Below are positions 1 through 12,303 of a DNA stretch of 62,461 nucleotides, piece by piece. The notes under the pieces are model-generated. The model was not told the DNA's origin and did not search any database. It was given only the letters and a program-made list of their open reading frames with translations. Source of the DNA: Rhizomucor pusillus (lineage: Eukaryota > Mucoromycota > Mucoromycetes > Mucorales > Lichtheimiaceae); the NCBI GenBank assembly GCA_900175165.2, contig FWWN02000360.1, forward strand, positions 1 to 62,461, in the 5' to 3' direction. Positions within the stretch are counted from its first letter, which is position 1. Each line of letters begins with the position of its first letter. The position numbers and the translations under genes are program-made.

Positions 1-1465
1 ACCTTGGCGATCCAAGCATGCGCCTTGCCGTTAGGATGGAAGCAATCAACGTTGCTTATAAAATTGCAAGTGAGGTTAGCATCGAAGAACAGCAAGGAAA
101 AAAAGCTCCTATGTTATTATACCTGAGTATATTGACCGAGAAGCCCAAAATATTGATGTTTGCAGGCGTGTAAGCAACGGCGAACGTCGAGTTTTGGTTA
201 CCCTTGTACTTGTTGTAAATTGCCTCGAGCTTTTGGTTGTAGGCTGCAACAGTCTAGAGTCAGTATTTTGAGGTAATGATCAAACCATGCAAATAATGCA
301 ACTCACATCCAACCAAAGCATCCATGTTTTTGCAGTCCTGATCAGAGCCAAGGAAGCAAGAGCACTCGACACGGTTGATAATTGCCTGGCTAATGTTTAA
401 CAATGAGTGGCAGTAAGCCTGGCCTTCGGTGATCGTGTAGACTTGAGATACTTCAAAGACACCAAGTAAGTTGACAACGGTGTGCGGGATTTCTGTCTTG
501 ATACGCTCAATGGCAGCTTCCACGTGGCTACCCCACTTTTCGGCTGTGACCTCAGACTTGAAAGGTGATACGCATGAAGCGAATTGATCGTTGCCTGCAA
601 ATGGATCGAGCAGCGTGAGTAAAGACTCGATAAAAGTAGAGTGTTCTCCTAGTTGAAAGAGCACTAGATAACTTACTTCCAATTTGGATCGTGATCATTT
701 TCCAGTCGTTCTCGTAATCAACACCGTCGACGGACTTCATTTCTGTATAGTTTAGTTTCATGTGAGATTACTGTTTGTCACTCAATACATCTACTAGGAT
801 TCGCTTGCTACTAACCTTGAATCAAGTAGTCCAACTCTGTATTAAGGTTCATAGCCAAAGCACAGCTAAAGGCTGCATTCAGAACATCCTTGCTAGGATA
901 TCCTACACAAAATGGCTAAATTCCGTTCATCCATGGTTCCAGGCACATGCAAAGATCACGTACTTATAAAGTCAATGCAGAGAGTACCTATTCAAAGTAG
1001 ACTGTTAAGGAAAAACTCTTCAAACCATTAGACCGCTCCAAATAAAATACCGTAGCCAAGTTCTGAAGAATGATAGCCGAGCGAAGCGCCTTTGGCATTC
1101 GAATTGTAGTGTTGGACAAAGTTGGCGACTGTCACGGCACCCTCGTCGCCTCCAATGGCATAGCTCTGGCCGCGATACTCGTTGATGGTGCTGATATTCA
1201 ACAGACCAGTTCCAGTATCATAATCGACACCTTCCAAAGCAAAACCGGCCATGATACTATGAGCATAGGAAAAAATGTGTCAGCTTTCTGCTACATCGCA
1301 GAACATGTATATAGTCTAGTTCTGTATAGAATTACCTATCACCCAAGGCGGCGAGCTACGGGGTTTAAGTGTAGGGCACTTGGAAATATCTGTGACGTTT
1401 GCTGCCGAGACAGAATGCAGGGCCAATAGCGAGATAGTGGATAAGGTAGCGGCCAGCAATTTCAT
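1..1465 (-). CDS. GDSL-family phospholipase B-like secreted lipase (3' end off window)
   Basis: Likely a secreted acyl hydrolase of the animal/fungal PLB1 GDSL group. The ATG at 1465 opens a signal peptide (MKLLAATLSTISLLALHSVSA), followed by a CPTLKPRS stretch typical of the family N-terminus. The catalytic block GDSIMAGFA is split by an intron, its GDS encoded just before the donor. Then come EYRGQSYAIGGD, an LNAAFSCALAMNLNTELDYL region (the family usually has SGA where this has SCA), the oxyanion block ITIQIGSND with an intron after the first G, and near the window edge FHPNGKAHAW, which carries the catalytic His. At least five introns. The path between CPTLKPRS and LAALGDS is out of frame and lacks about 15-20 family residues, so exon 1 is damaged, misassembled or spliced unusually. 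Family call firm, intactness doubtful. Confidence 0.75.
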
Positions 1466-3572
1466 TGTAAGCTCGAGCTTTCTTCTTTTCTGTGCTGGTA
1501 TACACAGACGCCGACAATTTTGAGCTTCTATATACGTGCTTCTGTCTCTTACTCAAAATGTAAGTTTACAGCTGTGCAAAGTTATTACGTTTCTCGTTCC
1601 ACATTGGCAGTAACGTTTAAAACGTGTGTTACTGAGAGCATGGTCTGGCATTTACGGGCTCCTTGCGCGGCCTGCATTTTGCCGAGACATTGTCGAGATT
1701 ACACTGGGTTACGCTGAACACGAGCGAGTACAATTGATGAGAAATATTGAGCTAGATCAATTGGGACGGCACACTTGTGCTACGCTCGATTTCAAGGTTT
1801 CTCTGCAAGAATGCATTGCCGGGATATTTAAGATCGATTTTGCCCGAGAATTTGCAATGCGCAACAGCATCCTAAGTAAAAAAAAATGGAGTCTTTTGCG
1901 TGTCAAGCATTTTACGTGGATCAACGGACGATATCTGTGAGAATCAACGATGAAACGTGTAGAATGAAGAATGGGCTCTGTATCTATCTAGCTACTGCGG
2001 CAGAATCCATCATCTATGCCAAGATGGTACCTGAAACGCACATGTCAATCTTGCTTTCCAATGATGTGTCGTGACCTTGCGACTGAATGGTCAGAATGCG
2101 CGTATTCATGCTTACATACTCTAGAATGGATTACCAGTCACACGTACAAATCCGTACCACTACGACGTAGCCGCAGAAACCGGTGAGAATGTCATATTCA
2201 GAAAGGAAGCTAACACAAGCAAAAGCCACACATAGAAGGAAAGTAAGATCAGACCTATCTTGAGAATTACGAGATACTGTACAAGGCTAACCAAAGATTT
2301 CATTCGCTAGCTACCAATGTTAATACATAGCACTTGCAGCGCCCTTCAGAGACTCATCATGACATTCTACAGCTGTGCTAAAGTCTTGAATTCACTTAAA
2401 CTTTTGCTTTGCCCACCCTATTTCATATGCAACGTAACACATTCAGAAACAGTAGCTTATTATGAATTTGAGCAACAATAATCGGTAACTTGTATCACCT
2501 TCAAACCTGCGAGTCTCACATGGCAGATTTTCCACGAACTTCGATCTTAGTCGTTGGTAAAGAATCGATTTTGAGACACAGTTGATATGCAGCCGAGCAA
2601 ATCCGTCTGTCGATAACGGGATTTGACACGGATATATTCAATGTAAACAGTGACGCAAGTTTATATTAAATCGACAGAGTGCCTCAGGACGTAGTAACAG
2701 TACTACGAGTCAGTCCGAAGCTGTAAACAGATCTTCACGGCAGGCCACAAAGGAGGGAATCTGCTCAGCATGCCCTCAATACTGTGAAATTCTCATGCAT
2801 TGGATATACTCAGGAATTTTCCCCGAAGCGCGCCATTGTGTGGTATACTTTGAATATAGTCAATTTCACCGAAAAGTTCGCGGCATATTCTTCAATGCAA
2901 TCGATAATAGTTGCTTTATGAAAGCTAGGGAAAAGATAGGGAAATGATGAAAGGTATTTACATGCGGAATAAGAATGATGAGTTATAAGGGAGATGTCTT
3001 CGGTGGCAGCGGTGGAGAAGATATCGAGCTTGCGTTTTTTGTTCCTGGTAAAGCAGCACCTTGCATGCCACCACCTTCTTTCACCCGCGGCAAACGTCAC
3101 GAACAAAAACCACAAGCTTGATAGCTCCTCCACCGCCGCCACCGAAGACATCTCCCTTATAACTCATCATTCTTATTCCGCATGTAAATACCCTTCCATT
3201 ATCTTACCCTCTTCCCCATGACTTGTAGAAGTCTCTCATTTTAATGCCATCGTTGGTAATTTGCCACATAGTAGGAAGTATTTTAAGTTCATGGCTAAAG
3301 GCATCCATACGATAGTGATGGACACAAAATAACTTTTCTGAAACGCAGTTGGAGCTTCTAGGGAATCTTGGCTCAATATTGCTTCTATAGCATCAAAAGC
3401 CTTTAAAGTTCACTGCTGTACAGCTGTAAGATAGAAATATGCTTCATTTTTATTTTACTTTACTTTACGTGAATATGTCAATGAAAAACGGAAGAGATAT
3501 CACAACAAAAAGAAACTAGATACAGATTTATACGTGCCAGCGATGCGTTCGATAACAAATCACCGCGTTGTC
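1466..3572. other. Gene-poor stretch
   Basis: No convincing coding exon on either strand between the lipase start and the SSD1 stop. Its one clear structure is the fold-back element at 2953-3192. The 5' part is presumably the lipase promoter and the 3' part the SSD1 3' flank. Confidence 0.6.
2953..3192. repeat. Fold-back (MITE-like) inverted-repeat element
   Basis: Two arms of about 90 bases (2953 to about 3045, and about 3100-3192) are reverse complements around a loop of about 55 bases. The outer 58 or so bases are identical between arms, starting GGTATTTACATGCGGAATAA, with a few mismatches further in. Each strand therefore carries a near-identical short open frame, which is a by-product of the symmetry. 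I see no clear target-site duplication and no transposase inside. It fits a non-autonomous MITE or fold-back element. A transcript would form a long hairpin. Confidence 0.75.
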
Positions 3573-6500
3573 TTAGGCGAACGGATTCGCTGCTAGAACT
3601 CGGACAATTGGAGGAGGCTTGACCATCTCTACAATGACAACAGCCTTGATTCTGTCGAGAGCTTTGATAGTCTGCGTTGCCTGCTCAGTGTTGTAGGCTG
3701 TGCTGTCAGATAGTCTCGCCCTCAGCACAGAAGCGCGCCGCGAGGTACGCTTCGTGGTCGATTTGGTGGCGACCGGGTTTACACTTGGCGCGCTTTCTGC
3801 TACCTTCAGGTCGCTGACCTTTGCAGAAGATTCTTCGGGTATAGCGTTGGATCCATTAACATTGTAAGGAGCGCTGTTGTTGCTGTTGCCTTCTTCTTCG
3901 CTGCTATCTTGCTGCATTTCTGCAATCAACAACTCTTCATCCAGTTCCTCGTCCTCGTCGTCCTCATCATCGATAAAGTTCCATTGCTGTCTGTCGTTAC
4001 CGGTAGACGTGGCAATATTCTTCTTCCAATGGATCGTGAGAGTGTGTTGAGCTTGGTCGTAGTCTGCCTTCCATGCAGGAAGGTGTGCCAGATGTATGCG
4101 TTTCTCGATATTGTACTCTGGAATCATGACATCAAAGTGCTGCTCAGAGACAGCGACCACGACGGCGTCGCGATAAAGGACAACGTTGTTGCTCGGAGGC
4201 TGCTGCTTGGCACAAAGATGCATCGCCAGGAACAAGAGGTTGCTATGCTCTCGGGCTGTCAACGCAGCTTCTTTTTTCACATTGCAGTGATGCGCAAGTT
4301 TTTGCATCGTATCGCGTTCCAGATAGAAATCGGTTTCTAGCAAATAATAGACTGTGAGCAATTTTCACATCCCACACGCGCTTCCAACGAAACCTACTGC
4401 CTGTAAGTGCAGCTTCGAGCTGATGCTGCACGACAATGTCTGCATAGCGACGGCTTGGGGCTGTAAAGTGCGTGAATAGCGGTGTATTGAGCGAATAGTG
4501 GGAATATTTCTGGATATCCAAAGTGCCAGTACAAAAGTACTTTGGCGGGTAAAACGTCTTGAGAACAATGACCGAAAGCACTTTGCGCAGAGTGGCATCC
4601 TCTACAGATGCTATGGATCGACCAAGAGCTTCAGCGCTGGATATATCGACTTGCACACCGAGACAACGCTCAGCATAGTCTTTGAGCTCTCGCTTCAAAC
4701 AAATCGGTCAGTCCGTGGATAAATAATAGCAAAAGCATAATGACAACTTACAATTTTCCGCGCGACAGGTGGTGCTTGACGTCGAAGCAAGGCGAGCTCA
4801 GGGAAGTGGCTGGAAACTCTCTGGGCAACGACCTTGTTTGCCAAAAGAAGGAATTCGCGCACGATAATCGCAGACTCGTGTTCTTTCCACAACGAGACTG
4901 CAATGGGTGCTGACTCGACATTTTCGAACTCAAATGCTAAACGGTCGCGCTTGAGTGTAATAGCTCCACCCTGCTGCAGACGTGCCTCTCTAAGAATCTT
5001 AGCGACTGAATACAGCGTTTTGACACCTTGGACAGTGGCATCAGGGATACTGATTTCGCCTTCTAAAGCTTCGCCGTCAATAATCTTTTGAGCATCCTCG
5101 TAGGAAAGCTTAGTCGATGACCTTTTGTTGTAAGGGATTAGAGCCACAGTGTTACTATTTTCGAATCTAATAGACTCACCGAACTAAGGATTTGCCGACC
5201 CAGGTATCCAAAATGTCACCCTTTGAGTTCATTTGCCAGACAATCGAAATAGCCCGACTGGTCAACGTAGACGAATAGTCAATAAATGCATCTCGTTAAT
5301 CACTTGGTTTCTCTTACCGTTTTTGATTGGGTTCCAAGTTTGTCAGCTTCTTAGTAAGTTCTTCCGGAAGCATTGGTATGTACTTGTGATGCAAATCGAC
5401 TCGTACACCACGATCACGAGCTTCCTTGTCCAGAGGCGAATGCGGTTGAATGAAAGAAGCAACATCGCTGATATGCACACCAATGCTGTAAGAGTCATCA
5501 CCTGACTTTTCGATAGAAAGAGCATCATCCAAAACTAAAAGGAAACGTCATTCATCAAAACCAGGTTCTCTCCCACGTATCGTTTCATCGAGGATACTAT
5601 ACCATTCGAGCCAGCGGGATCGATTGTGAATGCATGCAAGTCAGTCAGATCACGCCGGTTTTCTTCTGCGATGATTTCATCTGAAGCTTCCGGAATACAA
5701 CCCTTGACCGCTTCTGAAAACTCGGCAGTCGACACGTTGTTGTCGGCCAAGATACCCAGCGTTTGCACATTAAGGTCAGTGACAGTGCCAATTTCACGTT
5801 CCAGGGAGCCGAAAGGATGCAGAGAAGTGATAGGCCATCTCTTGATCGAACCCTAATGCATCCGGAGCTGCTTGTTATTCCACACAAACCAAGATAAAAG
5901 TTACAACCAGCTGCACTTACCACGAACAGTTTGTTTGCATATTTTTCGCTATTAGTGACGAAGTCTGGAGGAGCTTGCTCAATCGGAATAGCAATGAGTG
6001 GAACTCGTTTGTCGGTTGCCTTGAACCATACAATGCGAGGCGCTTCCTTTTGAACTGCGGCACCTTCACCGTCGGCTTTGCGCGATTCTTCTGCCTCTTT
6101 TTCTTCTTGTGCACGCTTGTTATTGGGTCGCATGAGCGTCAAAGATCTGTATTATTTGAATGAGAAACCATGAAGTAGTATGATAGAAATAAAGTCCAAT
6201 TACCCAGAAAAGACTTGGTTCTGTGCTCGCTCCAAGACAGCTACGACGACACCGCAGTATTTCGGCTTGACAGTGTCAACGTCTTCATCGCCACCGAAAA
6301 TGATCTCATTTTCATCCTCTTCGTCCGGCATACGGGTTTTGGGCTTGCCACCATTTCTTGCTAACTTCGCTTCTTCTTTCTCCTTCTTTTCTCTTAGAAC
6401 CTTCTCCACGTCTACCAAACGGACGGCTACAACGTCGCCTTCGAGAGCACGGTTTCGATCACGGGATCCACACACGTATACATCGTCATCCAAATCGTCG

Positions 6501-7891
6501 CAGGAAACGTAGGCATCACTGCGGTTGCGTTTGTTCACACGAAGCGTACCACGCACCAGCTGACGAGAACGGAACAAAGGAGGCAGTGCAGAGAAGGGCA
6601 AATGGGCAATAAATAATGGCCGTCGTTGATGAGGGTTAGCATCATCCTTTGTAAAGCTGACTCTTGTAGGTGTGAAAGGTACAAGGTTGAATGATTGCTG
6701 AGAGGCTGTAGTTGGTGAGAATGGAGGCAACATTTGATTTGAAGCTATCACCGATATGCATTAGCTTAATGACGTGCGACCGACAGATATGCATGAATAT
6801 CGACTTACAAGATCTCCAATCAAAGTCAAGGTTGCGTGAGGAACGACGACTGTGGATCATTCTTTTGTTGCTATCCTCCAACGTCAAAGGCTTGTTAAAT
6901 GTAAGACGTCTGTTTGCATTGGGAAGCACACTATTCTCCGACAAGGTCGGCAGCTGCTGGAGGGACATTCTTTTGCCAGTGACACCGAGTGCGCCTCTGT
7001 CAAAAGTGCTCGATGACTCTGAGTAACGTCTGCGACCTGGAAGACGGCGGTTTTCGTCAAGGACAAATCCACTAGTAGCCCTTGAAGTCGAGTGGCGTCG
7101 AGGCATCGGCTGAGTCCTAGGCTCCTCTTCCTGGATCGTACCTCCAACTTTGCTCCCAAGGTTACCCGAGAGTTTCGCCTCTGCCTCCGCAAGTGCAGCG
7201 TTGCGGTATGCAGCCGATGCTTCCATCGAGCTACTCATGCTAGCAGCACGACGACTTCTTTGTCTTGCATTCTTATCATTGGGAATGTTGCGTAGCTCTT
7301 GGACAGTGTTTTGCACCATGCTCTGCATAGTATCAGCACCGATGCCCTTGGTCAAAGAAACAGACGAGTGTTTGCGATGCCCACCGCCGCCGCCGCTACT
7401 GCTGCGATTCATAGCGGTATCCTTAAGGTTGACAGGAGGCAATGCCTTCAAAGTATTGATCATATCTTGCAGCGAATCAACAGTCACTGTCGCGTCTACG
7501 TCTGCAAGCTCAGTTTTCTTCTTGGAGTCATCGTCGGTGCCTTCTTCTGCCAAAGGTTGCAGACCGAAACTTCTGCGTCCAGAACCATTAGAGAGCATCA
7601 CTGCGGAGCGCGACCTCTGGTGTCCGCGGTTGAAACGCTGCTGTCCTTGACTTGTTGGCTGAGAGGGCTTCTCGGTGAGCGGACCATAAGCATGAAACGA
7701 TCTGCGCTTATCATTCACGCCCTCCGGTGCCTAAATAGCAAAAGTCCGATTATGAACCTACGTGAGTATTATGATATTACGTGCAGACAAATATCAAAGA
7801 AAAGAAAAACCTTATCCGCGGGAGGATCAAAGAGCCCGCGAGTGCTTTCTGGAGCGGTTTGGTGCTCCAAGTGGATAGCGTCGTTTTCCAT
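3573..7891 (-). CDS. SSD1: Ssd1-type RNB-domain RNA-binding protein (pseudonuclease)
   Basis: Ssd1 proteins bind specific mRNAs, many for cell-wall proteins, and repress or localise their translation downstream of the Cbk1/NDR kinase (known for the family). The ATG at 7891 gives a short first exon (MENDAIHLEH), then a long basic, Ser/Arg/Gln-rich N-terminus (about 300 residues), cold-shock/OB segments (around 6750-5900), the RNB domain (around 5770-4370) and an acidic C-terminal region ending ANPFA at 3573. The RNB active-site block reads TIDPAGSNVLDDALS across an intron: of the four metal-binding Asp positions of active RNase II enzymes, the second is Val, fitting the loss of nuclease activity known for Ssd1. 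FTAPSRRYAD is conserved. About eight introns; I did not fix every boundary. Confidence 0.9.
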
Positions 7892-8144
7892 ACGTTTGGT
7901 TGGTGAATGAGTTGGCAAGATGACAGGAGTGTTACGAAATGAGACGTGTTGTCAAGGTAGCCGAGATGTCGGCAGGACAAGGACGGTAGAGTGGGCTGGG
8001 GGCGCCTAGAACAGGAAAGAGAGAAAGTAAAAATAAGAAGAGCAGAAAGTTGGATGCAGCAGTCAATCAAAGCTCAATAACATCAGCTGGGATTAATCTT
8101 TGGCTTGTGCAACGAGCTTCCCTTTTTTCTCTTCCTTCAAGTTC

Positions 8145-8853
8145 ATGTTTGCAAATCCGCGATCAGTGAAGCGGTTTCCAACAGCATGTCGTTTTTTCTC
8201 CCAGGGCAACTGCCGAGAAGGAGAGGGTTGCCTTTTTGCTCATATTCTACCGCTTTTGGGGACTCCTAACAATGAGTCGCACGCTGTCGTATTCGGCGAC
8301 GCGTTCGCCGAGCAACAACCGATGCAGCATCAAAGTGCAAGCTTTAGCAGCGACTCCCATTCACTTCAAAAAGCTATTCGAGATCTCGAAATAGACCAGC
8401 TTGAAAAGAAGTTTCGCCCTCATTTTCACCAAACGAGGTAAGAACGCTCGTTCACCAATCCGGTGACAGAATTGATTGATAACGTTGAATGGGGCAACAA
8501 CAACAGTAGCGATGACGCATACACGATAGCAGAAATTGCTCTTCCATTACCAGATAATACCAGAGAGATCCAATTACATCTCACGATACCACGGGATTAT
8601 CCTGACTCTCAGTGTTCCATATCTATACAGAACACAGACATTGACGACGAGCATAAACGGTACATCGATTGTTACCCAGCTCCCTAGTACTAATCAACTA
8701 ACCCACGTCGCCAACCGCTTGCATAGATACATACAAAACGCCTTTGAAGCAAATGAATGGCATCAAATGCGACACATGACTATAATTCAGCAGCTGGACT
8801 GGTTGAGCTCAACTTACTCTGCACTCTTGAATAACTATCAAGAACAACAATAG
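8145..8853 (+). CDS. Small CCCH zinc-finger protein with RWD-like region
   Basis: From ATG 8145 the protein starts MFANPRSVKRFPTA and has one CCCH zinc finger, CRFFSQGNCREGEGCLFAH, suggesting RNA binding. After two introns (donors near 8438 and 8659, the second with a TACTAAT-like branch site) comes a segment with LTIPRDYPDSQCSISIQN, the YPxxxP-like signature of RWD domains, and a helical C-terminus ending NNYQEQQ. Total about 195-200 residues. The first intron is inferred from phase: the reading frame continues only when the acceptor AACAACAACAG near 8505 is used. Shares a divergent promoter of about 250 bp with SSD1. I do not recognise a named orthologue. Confidence 0.7.
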
Positions 8854-9062
8854 AAAAGAATCCCTGAACTCCCGGGAAACGCTCTTGGTGTACTACTATA
8901 CAACTATTACTGCAGGTGGTAACTTGCTGTGTAATCTCTGTTTTGTAAATCTTTCGGTCCTTTGTCCATATCCTCTCCCATCCTTATCTTGTCAATGCCT
9001 GCAATGAAAAAAGTTGATGTACATATAAACTATCCATTTTTTTTATTATATTCTAAATGTTT

Positions 9063-9839
9063 CTACAATTTGGCTGCGGTGGACGCAGCCTTTTGTCCTG
9101 CCTGTTTCGCCATAGCATTTACACCAAACAATGCAGTTGCAATCCACACCTTGATGGTGATAGAACCGTTTCGATTGAAGAATGTGTGACGGCCAACATC
9201 GACGAGTGATCGATGACTAGTGAATTGGAATGTACCCAACGATTTACGCAGAATGGTGGATCGTCCAGCACCCTTTCTTCGTCCGAGACGACCGGAGACG
9301 GTGAACTTGATACCCTGAATTCCAGTTTGCAAGTTGCCGTTTGCAACCTGTGGTAAGAGCTTGTTCCACTGAACAGAAAACGGCATGTTGTGCGATAACG
9401 GTGCCTTGACCATTGGAACACCTTTGTAAAACTGACGAGTGAGTGGTCCCCAGCCACTGTGCTCTGCGTTGATGGTCAAGTATTTGGCGAGAATTTCGGC
9501 GTTCATGTAAGGATAGTGCAAGCGGGTGAAGCGCAAGTCGACAATTTTGTTGGGATATAAGCTCTTGATAAGCGATTCCAAAGGTTCAAGTTTAACAGCG
9601 TCGAGGTCTTTGGCATTTTGATCAACGTAGTAGAACATTTGGATAGTAACGCGAGACAGGGAATGTCGGAAACGAGGAGTGGATGTCAAGTGATGCTGAA
9701 AAAAGTGCTTCAAGGCTTCCTTTGTTGCACGGTCCTTCTCCCACAACAAGTTGTTTCGTGCATGTCGTGAGAAGCAGAATACTGAGGTATCCCAGTCTTG
9801 CTTGCCTTTAAGACTGAGAGCTTTGATGCTTTTCGACAT
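9063..9839 (-). CDS. Mitochondrial small-subunit ribosomal protein uS3m (rps3/var1 type), nuclear-encoded
   Basis: Intronless, 258 residues. Two blocks match fungal mitochondrial Rps3/Var1: FTRLHYPYMNAEILAKYL in the middle and, near the C-terminus, GIKFTVSGRLGRRKGAGRST followed by SLVDVGRHTF and GSITIKVWI. In many fungi this protein is encoded in mitochondrial DNA; here it lies among ordinary nuclear genes, reads through in the standard code, and has composition like its neighbours. The N-terminus (MSKSIKALSLKGKQDW) is basic and could serve as an import signal, but it is not a textbook presequence. It would build the head of the mitochondrial small subunit. Start chosen because an upstream in-frame ATG is lacking. 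Confidence 0.85.
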   Translation of the reverse strand: MSKSIKALSLKGKQDWDTSVFCFSRHARNNLLWEKDRATKEALKHFFQHHLTSTPRFRHSLSRVTIQMFYYVDQNAKDLDAVKLEPLESLIKSLYPNKIVDLRFTRLHYPYMNAEILAKYLTINAEHSGWGPLTRQFYKGVPMVKAPLSHNMPFSVQWNKLLPQVANGNLQTGIQGIKFTVSGRLGRRKGAGRSTILRKSLGTFQFTSHRSLVDVGRHTFFNRNGSITIKVWIATALFGVNAMAKQAGQKAASTAAKL

Positions 9840-10379
9840 TGCGAGCGAAAACAGAAAGAGAGGTCGGAGACACTCACAGTTAGCCTTGACAAGTTTCGCC
9901 CATAACTGACAGGGCCAGATTGTGGCTTCGCTGGGGGTACTTCTGTGCTTATTGAATGCTCAACCGAAATATAATCGATGTGCGTAATATATAGATCTGA
10001 GAATGGGATGTTTATATAAAGAGCTTCGATATTGAGTTGAAAGATATTGTCGCTACCCATTTCTCTCCTGTGTTCAACAGTAACGTAGACCAATACGCGG
10101 CACCAATGCTTTGCAAGACTAGACCTGGATGAGATGGCTGATATATTTATAATTTGCTGCTGTTAACATAAGCATTCTCTGTACTATGCTATTTGATCCT
10201 TATGTTATTTGAAAAGTTCCTACTGTAAGTGAATTTCCTTGCACTCTTCTGTCGGGGAAGGCCAACGCTCAAAATGGTTTTGCAATTTGATCAACCTAGC
10301 GGAAGTTATCGGTCCTCCAAGCTGACGCGTCCTCTTATCCCACCTTTCCACTGCATATCGATCAACTACAACCTGAACC
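9840..10379. promoter_or_regulatory. Divergent promoter region between uS3m and RPT1 genes
   Basis: About 540 bases without a supported exon separate the two divergent starts. I looked for a yeast-type Rpn4/PACE site (GGTGGCAAA) on either strand and did not see one. Confidence 0.4.
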
Positions 10380-12156
<1,777 letters not shown>

Positions 12157-12303
12157 AGCAAATAAATCATTTTATGCGTCAAACTGCAGCTTTATTATCG
12201 TGTTTTTTTCAACTATGCACTTTTCAAAATATTGAAGACCTGAATGATTAGCAGTCAAGTGGGGTTGGAAAGTATTTTGCCATCAAGGTAAACTACTCTT
12301 CAG

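Noticed and set aside
2810..3221. Two near-identical short open frames on opposite strands (MSSVAAVEE/MSSVAAVEK)
   Set aside because: They are the two arms of the fold-back repeat read on each strand, not genes.
8100..8144. Longer start for the CCCH protein
   Set aside because: The extension begins at TTG, not ATG; the first ATG in frame is 8145.
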